NCBI GenBank assembly: GCA_002689985.1
Contig: NZDC01000011.1
Location: 1 to 13,237 of the forward strand
Source: Candidatus Pacearchaeota archaeon
Lineage (GTDB): Archaea; Nanobdellota; Nanobdellia; Pacearchaeales; GW2011-AR1
Direction of reading: 5' to 3'
DNA length: 13,237 bases
The position numbers and the translations under genes are program-made. Positions 1-6,392 of the stretch are shown here, in pieces. Each line of letters starts with the position of its first letter. Position 1 is the stretch's first letter. The notes under the pieces were generated by a model. That model saw only the letters and a program-made list of their open reading frames with translations. It made no database searches and was not told where the DNA came from.

Positions 1-1422
1 AAGGTTGATGAAATTAAAGAAAAGAGTGAAAATGAAAGGATAAAATTAATTAATAATGTTCTTGAGAGTATTTTATTTAATAATCAAAAAGCTCAATTAT
101 ATTTATTGAGAGGGAATGCTTATGCTAGATTAGCTGGAGTTAAGTTAGGAGAGGGAATAGTTGAGAGAAAGGAAGTAAGAGAAATAGAAGAATCATCTAA
201 CAGAGAAGAAGTAATTGAAGAAAATAAAGAAGAAGATTTTTGTAGTAATTTTAACTTTAATGAAACTGGATGTAGAGAGAATAGTAATAAATGTGAATGG
301 AATAATGAAGATGGTGAAGAAGAATGTATTAGTAAAAATTTTGATATTGGAGAAGAAAAGATTTTAGGTGGTGAAGGAAGAATTATTTATGGAGATATTA
401 ATGGTGGAGAAGAAGGAACAATAACTATAATAAAAAGTGGAACTATTGTTGAAGGAAGTGTTTCATCTAATGCAGGAGATGTAATTATTGAATCTGATGT
501 TGAGATTATATGGGATGTTGGAAAAGAGATGATTGGAGGAAAGATAATTATAAATTCTGGAGCAACTATTCAAGGAAATGTTGGTTTTATGGCTTCAGGA
601 GGAGAGATAATTATCAAAGATGGAGCTAAGATTATTGGAGATATTGGTCATATAGAATCTAAAGTAAGAATATTTATAGAGGAAGGAGCTAATTTTGAAA
701 GAGAAAAAGTTGATGAATATTCTATAAGTAAGGGATATATTATTATTGAAGAAGAAGTGAAAAGAAAATTATTAGATTCTGCGATTGAAGAAGTTAAAAC
801 AAGGAAAGGAAAATATTCAGATAATAAGGAATTTGTAGACGGATTACATAGGAATAAAATTATAACTGAGGATGAATATATTGAAATTCATGGAGGAGGA
901 TACTTTGATACTAATTTAGAAGAAAATATGAATTGGTTAAAGAAGTTATTATTGTCAAAAAAAGGTAGCAATAAAGTAAGTGTTACAAGAAATGATGTAG
1001 TGTTAAATGAAATAGAGAATGAAAATAAAGCTGAAGAAAAAAAGATTATTAATGAAGGGACAAGTAATAACAACTTTGAAAATATATATTATGAAATAAC
1101 AAAATGGGGATTTGCAACAAAAGATAGTGATGAAGAGTTTGTATATGTTTCAACTGCGACAAACAATGAAGAAATTTATTTTATTGTAGAACACACTTGT
1201 GATTTAATTGAGATAGAAATTTATTCTATCGATAAGGATTTTGAAGAAAAAGATATAGAGTTTTCTAAGAGAAAAATTAAAAATAGAATTTATTTAGGGG
1301 AATTAAGTACAGAAATGGATTATTTTTCTACAAAAGTTTATTGTTTAGATAATCAGGGAGATGTGATGAGTACTAAATCTGAGAAAAAAATTACTATAGA
1401 ACCATATGAAGAACCGAATTAA
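1..1422 (+). CDS. 5'-truncated putative surface protein with beta-helix-like repeats
   Basis: The frame is open from base 1, so the gene begins upstream of the window. The TTG at 106 is only an internal codon. 473 residues are visible. Residues about 1-50 are helical and charged. Residues 81-109 hold four cysteines spaced C-x9-C-x6-C-x10-C with a Trp two residues after the third, which looks like a small disulphide-bonded module. Residues about 118-235 are short Gly/Ile/Val-rich turns (GTITI, GDVIIE, GKIIINSGATIQGNV, GEIIIKDGAKIIGDI) typical of a right-handed beta-helix or bactofilin-like polymer-forming fold. Residues about 360-473 look like a beta-sandwich with two more cysteines. Paired cysteines and beta repeats suggest an extracytoplasmic location, but the N-terminus that would show a signal peptide is missing. 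The gene converges on the next one with 22 nt between stops. Function unknown. Confidence 0.75.
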   Translation, partial: KVDEIKEKSENERIKLINNVLESILFNNQKAQLYLLRGNAYARLAGVKLGEGIVERKEVREIEESSNREEVIEENKEEDFCSNFNFNETGCRENSNKCEWNNEDGEEECISKNFDIGEEKILGGEGRIIYGDINGGEEGTITIIKSGTIVEGSVSSNAGDVIIESDVEIIWDVGKEMIGGKIIINSGATIQGNVGFMASGGEIIIKDGAKIIGDIGHIESKVRIFIEEGANFEREKVDEYSISKGYIIIEEEVKRKLLDSAIEEVKTRKGKYSDNKEFVDGLHRNKIITEDEYIEIHGGGYFDTNLEENMNWLKKLLLSKKGSNKVSVTRNDVVLNEIENENKAEEKKIINEGTSNNNFENIYYEITKWGFATKDSDEEFVYVSTATNNEEIYFIVEHTCDLIEIEIYSIDKDFEEKDIEFSKRKIKNRIYLGELSTEMDYFSTKVYCLDNQGDVMSTKSEKKITIEPYEEPN

Positions 1423-1444
1423 TTAAAATGTAATAATAAGAAAA

Positions 1445-2665
1445 CTATTTAGAACTTATTCTCGGGATATTATATTTTAAATCCTTTATTAACCATTTTT
1501 TCCCTGAATTTATAAATTTTTTTCTCCAATTTACACACTGAAAATCATTTTCAAAAACTTTAGGGTTTCCAAGATAACCTCGTTTATCACCTTCTAAACC
1601 ATTAAAAACACTTCCAATAGAATCTTCTTTTGTTTTAGCAGTAAATGGCTTGTCCCCAAATTCTACTTTATTACTAGAAGGTTTCATACCACTATATGAA
1701 CAAGTTATTGCTTTATGTACATTTGGAGAAATATCTGGGGCGATAATTTCTTGATCTTCCCCTCCAAGAACATAATTTAATGCAGGTTCTTCGCTCACTT
1801 CATCATTATTTCTGTTATCTATCTCTTCTTTTGTTAGGCCTCTTTCTATTAATTCTCCTTTTACAGGTCTTAACATATAACCTTCAACACCTATTTTGCC
1901 TGTTCCAACATGGTCAATTTCTCTGCTTTTTTTATTATCTATAATAAAAGCAATAGGAAGAGTTTCTAATTTTTTATTATTTGAATAAACGTCTTTTGAT
2001 TTAGTAAAAACATAAAATTCTTGGTTGTCAATTTTTATTCTAGGTAAATCATAATCTGCAGATGTGCTTTTTATATGATTAAATCCGAATTTTTCAAGAA
2101 CTTTAATCTTCATTTTTTTATCTTTATTTTTAGTTATTCTTTCTGTTGTTTTATCTTCTTGTTCTGCTAATTCATATTTATAATCTTTTTTATTTCCTTT
2201 AAGTTTTATTGGAACTAATGGAAAATATTTATCTGCTTCAACTAAGATTGGATCTTCTGGATTATGTCTATTGATTATATTTCTACTTCCCATAGTTTTT
2301 ACAATATATGGAACATCAGTATATGTTTTCCCTTCAATTTCAAATTTTCCTGATTTAACTGGTCTATATCCTATCTTTTCATTTACAAATTCTGCAAATC
2401 TATGAGGAGTATCTCTTTCATTTATAGCTTCTGCTTCGGGATTATTCTCTTGTGCTACAATGAATTTTTTTGATTTAGAATAATTAGTATTAAGCGTTCC
2501 GCCACATCCGCCTATCAGAAACAATCCTGCAATTCCTAATGCCTTTGCATTTTTTGAATTTACTTCTGTAGTTAATAAATCTCCTAATCCTTCGTAAATA
2601 GAATTACCAGCTTTTCTTTCAAGATTTATTAGTTCTTGTCTAGTTTTAGAATATAAACTTTTCAT
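1445..2665 (-). CDS. Lipoprotein-like hypothetical protein
   Basis: This is a 406-residue protein I do not recognise. Residues 1-40 are a charged, helical lead. They are followed by a short hydrophobic run (ALGIAGLFLIGGC, residues 42-54) ending in a lipobox-like I-G-G-C with Cys54. If used, the lipid anchor would sit after an unusually long n-region, so a simple membrane anchor is also possible. The rest is polar, with Lys/Glu-rich linkers (about 155-185) and two later cysteines near residues 322 and 378. The ATG start is supported by a TATA box centred about 26 nt upstream, which suggests a leaderless mRNA. The gene stands alone, convergent with the truncated surface gene and downstream of another minus-strand orphan. 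An extracytoplasmic role is inferred only from the putative lipobox. Confidence 0.7.
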   Translation of the reverse strand: MKSLYSKTRQELINLERKAGNSIYEGLGDLLTTEVNSKNAKALGIAGLFLIGGCGGTLNTNYSKSKKFIVAQENNPEAEAINERDTPHRFAEFVNEKIGYRPVKSGKFEIEGKTYTDVPYIVKTMGSRNIINRHNPEDPILVEADKYFPLVPIKLKGNKKDYKYELAEQEDKTTERITKNKDKKMKIKVLEKFGFNHIKSTSADYDLPRIKIDNQEFYVFTKSKDVYSNNKKLETLPIAFIIDNKKSREIDHVGTGKIGVEGYMLRPVKGELIERGLTKEEIDNRNNDEVSEEPALNYVLGGEDQEIIAPDISPNVHKAITCSYSGMKPSSNKVEFGDKPFTAKTKEDSIGSVFNGLEGDKRGYLGNPKVFENDFQCVNWRKKFINSGKKWLIKDLKYNIPRISSK

Positions 2666-2683
2666 AAAAGAACTATAAAATAG

Positions 2684-2700
2684 TGGTTTATAAACTTTTC
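2684..2700 (-). promoter_or_regulatory. TATA box of the lipoprotein-like gene
   Basis: On the minus strand the sequence reads AGAAAAGTTTATAAACC. It is a purine-rich BRE followed by GTTTATAAAC centred about 26 nt before the ATG at 2665, which fits leaderless transcription. Confidence 0.6.
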
Positions 2701-2763
2701 TATTATGTAGTAACTATATAGTTTAAACATTTTTTTTTAACTATTGAAAATTAAAAATATTTT

Positions 2764-3120
2764 TTAGTTTAAAGGTGCAAGATATTTTTCGCCTATAATT
2801 AATTTTTTTCTATTACTTCCAGGAACAAAGATACTACCCCATTTTTTATTAATTTTATCAAATGCTTTTATACACTCATTAGAATTGTTATTGTAATTTT
2901 TAATCCAATCTTTTCTAGTACAAAGTATAGAAACATCAAGACATTGTTTATTAGCATAAAAGGATTTTATATTCTTTCCATTAATTACTTCTTCTTTTGT
3001 ATCACAATAATTTTTTCGTTTTTTAATTATATATTTCCCTTTAGAAGGAGTTTTCTTTTTTTTAATAGATTTAATAGGAATAACTTCTTTTTTAGATTGT
3101 TTTTCATGATAATTAATCAT
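2764..3120 (-). CDS. Small basic hypothetical protein
   Basis: This is a 118-residue protein when started at the ATG at 3120. The frame stays open to a TTG at 3159, which would add 13 residues. I prefer the ATG because the only TATA-like stretch (about 3168-3177) lies just 13 nt before the TTG, and a weak AGAAG precedes the ATG. The N-terminal half is strongly basic (KSIKKKKTPSKGKYIIKKRK). The C-terminal half has three cysteines, aromatic residues and ends in LAPLN. No family is recognised. The gene begins close behind tRNA-Leu on the same strand, so its mRNA could be released from a common transcript by tRNA 3'-end cleavage. Codon use and A+T content match its neighbours. Moderately sure that it is a real gene. 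Confidence 0.5.
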   Translation of the reverse strand: MINYHEKQSKKEVIPIKSIKKKKTPSKGKYIIKKRKNYCDTKEEVINGKNIKSFYANKQCLDVSILCTRKDWIKNYNNNSNECIKAFDKINKKWGSIFVPGSNRKKLIIGEKYLAPLN

Positions 3121-3179
3121 TTTTTCTTCTAAATAGGTCTTATTTTGAAAAATTTCCAAAATTAATTCTTTTTTAAAAA

Positions 3180-3305
3180 TGCGGGAGAAAGGATTTGAAC
3201 CTTCGCAGGCACTAAGCCACCAGGACCTAAACTTAGCCTTCCAGTAATTATTTTAAAAAATAACTATCAAGAATCTGGCCCATTTGGCCACTCTGGCACT
3301 CCCGC
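3180..3305 (-). tRNA. tRNA-Leu(UAG) with non-canonical intron
   Basis: Acceptor arms GCGGGAG/CTCCCGC close perfectly, the discriminator is A73 (3180) and no CCA is encoded. The D-stem is CCA/TGG, the T-arm is GAAGG-TTCAAAT-CCTTT, and the 15-nt variable arm with a GGC/GCC stem is typical of tRNA-Leu. After removing 42 nt the anticodon arm becomes CCAGG-TTTAGGT-CCTGG, a perfect 5-bp stem with anticodon UAG. Read without splicing the stem does not close properly. The first 31 nt of the gene and part of its intron are also the 3' end of the LAGLIDADG reading frame. The A73, long variable arm and anticodon all agree on leucine. Confidence 0.9.
3233..3274 (-). other. tRNA intron (bulge-helix-bulge), between positions 30 and 31
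   Basis: This is a 42-nt intron. The exon-intron junctions fit a bulge-helix-bulge: central 4-bp helix GGCC/GGCT, bulge AGA cut as AG^A, bulge AAG cut as AA^G, and an inner TTC/GAA helix leading to an A/T-rich hairpin. Cutting at these points restores a perfect anticodon stem, which is the main support. The position differs from the common 37/38 site. Confidence 0.8.
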
Positions 3306-3955
3306 ATAATAATATAGAGAAACTCTCTTTTAAAAGATATACCATAATACTCTTTTTTATATTTTTTGTATATCCATTTATCTTTTAATACTTTAATACC
3401 TATATCACTAAAAATTTTAATTAAATCTTTCCATAATTGTTTACTAGACGTAGATAAACCTATGCCTCTCCTTCTTTTTCCTCCTTCAGTCATCATTATT
3501 CCTATTAAAAAGGAAGCTTTTATCGACTTATTTGATTTTAAAATTATTTTTGGAACCTTTACAATATTGCTTTTTTTACCCTTTTTTATTTTAAATACAA
3601 TATTTAATAAATTATATATTGCCTTACTATCAATTATTAAATTATATGTTTGTTTTTTCCCCTCTCTCTTCTTTATTTTATGTATATTGAATTTCCTATT
3701 AAATAACTTTTTACACATTTTTTTTATAGATTCTAGCAATTTTTTATTTGAGATTTCAATGCTTATTTGTAATTTGTTTTTTCTCAAATGACCATCTCCA
3801 ATTATTGCTGCAACAAAAAAAGCTAGTTCTTCATCAATTAAAAGAGGAATTCTGGTTGGTTTTGATGGGCCAAATTTCGCTTTAGTAAAAATCCACTTAT
3901 TATTAATTGAAATTATTTTTAATTCTTTTTGAGATTTTATCACGTCTTTTTTCAT
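3248..3955 (-). CDS. LAGLIDADG homing endonuclease
   Basis: A 235-residue protein with two LAGLIDADG motifs: residues 46-57 (FFVAAIIGDGHL, acidic Asp54) and 148-159 (SFLIGIMMTEGG, acidic Glu157). Both metal-binding acidic residues are kept, so it could be active as a monomeric double-motif nuclease. Residues 24-40 (TKAKFGPSKPTRIPLLI) are the basic lead often seen before the first motif. It is not inside an intron: it lies upstream of tRNA-Leu on the same strand, and its last 58 nt run through tRNA exon 1 and stop within the tRNA intron. The last 19 or so residues are therefore tRNA-encoded and probably not part of the nuclease fold. A TATA-like CATTTATTAAAC about 25 nt before the ATG supports this start. 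The tRNA-Leu gene or intron is an obvious candidate target, but this is inference. Confidence 0.85.
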   Translation of the reverse strand: MKKDVIKSQKELKIISINNKWIFTKAKFGPSKPTRIPLLIDEELAFFVAAIIGDGHLRKNKLQISIEISNKKLLESIKKMCKKLFNRKFNIHKIKKREGKKQTYNLIIDSKAIYNLLNIVFKIKKGKKSNIVKVPKIILKSNKSIKASFLIGIMMTEGGKRRRGIGLSTSSKQLWKDLIKIFSDIGIKVLKDKWIYKKYKKEYYGISFKREFLYIIMRECQSGQMGQILDSYFLK

Positions 3956-3973
3956 TGATTTTAAAAGAAGTTA

Positions 3974-3987
3974 TGTTTAATAAATGT
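3974..3987 (-). promoter_or_regulatory. TATA-like element of the LAGLIDADG gene
   Basis: The minus strand reads CATTTATTAAACAT about 25 nt upstream of the ATG at 3955. A second TATA-like sequence (ATTATAAAC) lies further up, near 4014-4023. Confidence 0.35.
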
Positions 3988-4068
3988 TTCGGTGCCTGAC
4001 CTATCTAATCTAAGTTTATAATTAATTGTCTATATAAAAAGTTTTAGAATTAATAAAAATAGAAAGAC

Positions 4069-4078
4069 TTATATAATA
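4069..4078 (+). promoter_or_regulatory. TATA box of the toxin-antitoxin operon
   Basis: TTATATAATA is centred about 24 nt before the antitoxin ATG, so the transcript should start within the palindrome or at the start codon. Another TATA-like CTATATAAAAAG lies near 4030-4041. Confidence 0.5.
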
Positions 4079-4096
4079 AGTAAGATTAATCTTACT
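4079..4096 (+). promoter_or_regulatory. 18-bp perfect palindrome, candidate operator
   Basis: AGTAAGATTAATCTTACT is its own reverse complement. It ends directly at the base before the antitoxin ATG and starts next to the TATA box. This is where an autorepressing AbrB-type antitoxin dimer would block transcription. Confidence 0.65.
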
Positions 4097-4366
4097 ATGG
4101 TAGATATTAATATAACTAAAATAAGTTCAAAAGGACAAGTAGTAATTCCTTTAGATATGAGAAAAGACCTAAAAGAAGGAGATAAATTAGTAGTCATAAG
4201 AAATAAAGATCAAATAATTCTTAAAAAAACAAAGAACTTTTCTAAGAACATAAAAGAGGATTTAGAATTTGCTAGAAGAACTAATGAAGCATTAAAAAGA
4301 ATAGAAAATGGCGAATATATAAGTGTAGATTCAGAGAACCTTGAAGAAGAAATGAGGAAATGGTAG
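4097..4366 (+). CDS. AbrB/SpoVT-family antitoxin
   Basis: An 89-residue protein. Residues 5-45 (ITKISSKGQVVIPLDMRKDL, then GDKLVVIRNKDQIILKK) are the swapped-hairpin AbrB/MazE/VapB DNA-binding domain, with the diagnostic SSKGQVVIP. The acidic C-terminal part (about 52-89) is long enough to wrap a toxin. The toxin gene starts inside the last codons (7-nt overlap), showing coupled translation. As in known type II systems, the antitoxin probably neutralises the toxin by direct binding and represses its own promoter with or without the toxin. The perfect palindrome just before the ATG fits this. The ATG is well placed for a leaderless transcript. Confidence 0.85.
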   Translation: MVDINITKISSKGQVVIPLDMRKDLKEGDKLVVIRNKDQIILKKTKNFSKNIKEDLEFARRTNEALKRIENGEYISVDSENLEEEMRKW

Positions 4367-4608
4367 AAATACGCTTTGATAAAAAATTTAATAACATTTT
4401 TTCTAAAATAAAAGATAATTTATTTAGGGAAAAAGTGATAAAACAAATTAAGAAAATATCTGAGAATCCTAAAATTGGAAAACCAATGAAAAATGTAAGA
4501 AAGGGTACAAGAGAACTTTATATTAAACCTTTTAGACTTTCATATATTTATTTTGTTAATGAGAAAAAAGTATATGTCTTAGATTTATATCATAAAGATA
4601 AACAATAA
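4360..4608 (+). CDS. RelE/ParE-superfamily toxin
   Basis: An 82-residue protein with the RelE/ParE layout: N-terminal helices (residues 6-36), the turn GKPMKNVRKGTRELYI (40-55), then strands PFRLSYIYFV and KVYVLDLYHKDK. Residues that could serve ribosome-dependent mRNA cleavage include Arg51, Arg59, Tyr62 and His78, but I cannot separate an mRNase from a ParE-type gyrase poison by eye. The ATG overlaps the antitoxin stop by 7 nt. The stop codon abuts the TFB stop on the other strand with no base between. RelE-type toxins more often pair with RelB/Phd antitoxins, so an AbrB partner is less usual. Confidence 0.8.
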   Translation: MVEIRFDKKFNNIFSKIKDNLFREKVIKQIKKISENPKIGKPMKNVRKGTRELYIKPFRLSYIYFVNEKKVYVLDLYHKDKQ

Positions 4609-5538
4609 TTATTCTTTTTTAGATTTTGATGCAGCTTCTTTCGCTTTTATTTTATCTTCTAAATCTAATTTATCAATTAGTTCTTTATATCTATTTCTGA
4701 TTGTAACTTCTGTAATTCCTGCAATATCTGCAACTTCTCTTTGTGTTTTCTTTTCATCATTAATTAATGCTGCAACATATAATGCTGCTGCTGCAATTCC
4801 TGCAGGACCTCGACCACTAGTCAATTCAACTTTTTCGGCTTTTCTTAATACTTTTAATGCATCACTTTGTGTTCGTGGTGATAATTTTAAAACAGATGAA
4901 AATCTTGAAATATAGTCTTTTGGTGAGCTTTGTTTTACTTTAATTCCTAATTTTCTTATAACAAATCTATATGTTCTTCCTATTTCTTTTCTTTCAACGT
5001 CTGATGCTGTTGCAATTTCATCTAAGGTTCTTGGAATATTATAAGATCTACATGCAGTATATAAGCATGCAGCAATTACAGATTCCATACTTCTACCTCT
5101 TACAAGACCTCTTTGCAGTACATAATTATAGATTCTTGATGCTTCATCTCTTACAACATTTGGCAGATTCAAGTATGATGCTATAACTCTTAATTCAGCC
5201 ATTGCAAGTCTTAAGTTTCTTTCAATACTAGTTGAAACTCTTTCTTGCCATTTTTTTAATCTTAAGAATTTTCTTGTTTGTCCTGATTCTAACTTATATA
5301 TATCTGAAATTTCTCCAACATTTGTTGTTAATCCCTTATCAAATTTTTGTATGCTTATTGGGGCACCACCACGACCTTTTTTTTCACTTTTATCAAATTT
5401 CCCTTGCAGATCAATACCAGTGTCTACCATTTTTTCTTCAATAACTAGACCGCAATCATTACAAATTACTTCTCCCAAGTGGGAATCGTAAGTAAGATTA
5501 ATACTTGCACATTCAGGACATTTTTTTATGAAGGCCAT
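4609..5538 (-). CDS. tfb: Transcription initiation factor B (TFB)
   Basis: A 309-residue protein of usual TFB length. The N-terminal zinc ribbon has C7-x2-C10 and C26-x2-C29 and would bind the RNA polymerase dock. Residues 54-60 (KGRGGAP) match the linker after the B-reader. Cyclin-like repeat 1 covers about 105-197 and repeat 2 about 205-292, with the hallmark SGRGPAGIAAAALYVA (241-256). The HTH at 265-287 (TQREVADIAGITEVTI) should read the BRE next to the TATA box. It recruits polymerase to TBP-bound promoters. Oddity: the usual GPEWRAFD in the B-reader is replaced by GIDLQGKFD. It ends directly against the toxin gene stop and lies downstream of eS8, but with its own promoter region holding three TTTATAAA-type boxes. 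Confidence 0.95.
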   Translation of the reverse strand: MAFIKKCPECASINLTYDSHLGEVICNDCGLVIEEKMVDTGIDLQGKFDKSEKKGRGGAPISIQKFDKGLTTNVGEISDIYKLESGQTRKFLRLKKWQERVSTSIERNLRLAMAELRVIASYLNLPNVVRDEASRIYNYVLQRGLVRGRSMESVIAACLYTACRSYNIPRTLDEIATASDVERKEIGRTYRFVIRKLGIKVKQSSPKDYISRFSSVLKLSPRTQSDALKVLRKAEKVELTSGRGPAGIAAAALYVAALINDEKKTQREVADIAGITEVTIRNRYKELIDKLDLEDKIKAKEAASKSKKE

Positions 5539-5543
5539 TTTAG

Positions 5544-5590
5544 ATTTATAAATTTAACGCAATCTTTATAAATAGAATGTATTTATAAAT
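5544..5590 (-). promoter_or_regulatory. TFB promoter with three TATA-like boxes
   Basis: TTTATAAA-type boxes lie at 5545-5553, 5565-5573 and 5582-5590. The middle one is about 31 nt before the TFB ATG and is the likeliest functional TATA box. The first is too close to the ATG, and the third would give a roughly 20-nt leader. Confidence 0.5.
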
Positions 5591-5633
5591 ATTTCTGTTT
5601 TTGTATCTATGCTCAAAAAGTAAAAGTAAAGAA

Positions 5634-5999
5634 TTATTTTACTAAAACACCATTAATTATTCCTTCTTGGGTTGGACGATTGGTGATTTTAACTTTTCCA
5701 AATTCTGTTTCAACAATTGTTCCTTTTGTTATTATATTTTGACGTGCAAGAAATCTATCAGAAGGTGTTTCAGAGACATTTTTTATCTCTGTTTTTTTTA
5801 TTTTTTTGTCTTTTGAGCTTATATTTACAAATTTAGCTCTAAGTAAAAATACTTTTTTATTTCCCCCCATTACTCTTTTTGTTTTTCTTTTTTCAGTATC
5901 ACTAAGTTTTATTACTCTTTTTTGCCCAGATGCTTCATAAAGTTTCTTTTTTCTATTTTTAATATATTTTCCGCCCGATATTTTTTTACCTTTTTTCAT
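5634..5999 (-). CDS. rps8e: Small-subunit ribosomal protein eS8 (S8e)
   Basis: A 121-residue basic protein with the archaeal S8e pattern. It has the GKKISGGKY start (residues 4-12), the KNRKKKLYEASG stretch, central RVMGGNKKVFLLRAKFVN, and the C-terminal signature NIITKGTIVETEFGKVKITNRPTQEGIINGVLVK (residues 88-121). It binds small-subunit rRNA in archaea and eukaryotes. Length is normal for archaeal eS8. A TATTTAAAT box centred about 26 nt upstream of the ATG supports a leaderless transcript from a promoter shared back-to-back with the Lsm gene. Confidence 0.95.
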   Translation of the reverse strand: MKKGKKISGGKYIKNRKKKLYEASGQKRVIKLSDTEKRKTKRVMGGNKKVFLLRAKFVNISSKDKKIKKTEIKNVSETPSDRFLARQNIITKGTIVETEFGKVKITNRPTQEGIINGVLVK

Positions 6000-6020
6000 A
6001 ATAGAATTAGTTGGTTTTTT

Positions 6021-6029
6021 ATTTAAATA
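6021..6029 (-). promoter_or_regulatory. TATA box of rps8e
   Basis: TATTTAAAT on the minus strand is centred about 26 nt upstream of the eS8 ATG, so the 5' leader is close to zero. Confidence 0.6.
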
Positions 6030-6068
6030 GCTTTCTATTTTTTTATTTTATTCTAAACTATAAAAAGA

Positions 6069-6076
6069 TTTATAAA
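6069..6076 (+). promoter_or_regulatory. TATA box of the Lsm gene
   Basis: TTTATAAA preceded by the purine-rich AAAAAGA (BRE-like) is centred 26 nt upstream of the ATG at 6098. It lies back-to-back with the eS8 promoter. Confidence 0.65.
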
Positions 6077-6097
6077 CAATTTATACAAACTTAAATC

Positions 6098-6349
6098 ATG
6101 GTTAACGGAATTGAAAGACCCTTGGATTTGTTAAATAACTCTAAAAACAAAGAAGTTTTAGTTCACCTGAAAGGAGACCAACAATTTGTTGGAACGCTTC
6201 TTGCTTTTGATATTCATATAAACTTAGTTTTAGATAATACAAAAGAAATGCAAAACAGCGAGGTGAAAAGAAATATTGGATTAACTTTTTTAAGAGGAGA
6301 TACAATTATATTTATCTCTCCTGCATCAACTGCACTTAAAAAAGAATAA
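6098..6349 (+). CDS. Archaeal Sm-like protein (Lsm/SmAP)
   Basis: An 83-residue single Sm fold. Sm1 covers residues about 19-48 (EVLVHLKGDQQFVGTLLAFD then INLVLDNT) with the RNA-binding Asn42, and Sm2 covers 63-75 (TFLRGDTIIFISP) with the RGD typical of SmAP1. Sm-like archaeal proteins form heptamer rings that bind U-rich RNA. The gene is followed after 43 nt by RNase Z with its own TATA box, so the two are neighbours in RNA metabolism but probably separate transcripts. The ATG 26 nt after the TATA box is the only reasonable start. Confidence 0.93.
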   Translation: MVNGIERPLDLLNNSKNKEVLVHLKGDQQFVGTLLAFDIHINLVLDNTKEMQNSEVKRNIGLTFLRGDTIIFISPASTALKKE

Positions 6350-6362
6350 GTTTTTTCATAAC

Positions 6363-6371
6363 TTATATAAA
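6363..6371 (+). promoter_or_regulatory. TATA box of rnz
   Basis: TTATATAAA is centred about 26 nt before the RNase Z ATG and lies in the 43-nt gap after the Lsm gene. Confidence 0.6.
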
Positions 6372-6392
6372 TGATTCTCTTCTTTTACTTTT

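Noticed and set aside
2712..2723. Perfect 12-bp palindrome AACTATATAGTT upstream of the lipoprotein-like gene
   Set aside because: It is short, A+T-rich and away from the TATA box, so chance is a sufficient explanation.
3180..3305. tRNA-Leu read with an intron at the canonical 37/38 site
   Set aside because: It would give anticodon CUU and a broken stem; only the 30/31 junction gives a proper Leu anticodon arm and bulge-helix-bulge.
3366..3791. 141-codon open frame on the plus strand
   Set aside because: It is antisense to the LAGLIDADG gene. Its Phe/Leu/Ile-rich product reflects A+T-rich lysine codons read backwards, and no start signals precede it.
3956..4096. Possible C/D box small RNA (CTGA near 3998)
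   Set aside because: No good RUGAUGA box at a fitting distance and no C'/D' pair; the stretch is explained by two promoters.
4971..5444. Two plus-strand frames of about 70 codons
   Set aside because: They are antisense shadows of TFB with hydrophobic low-complexity products.
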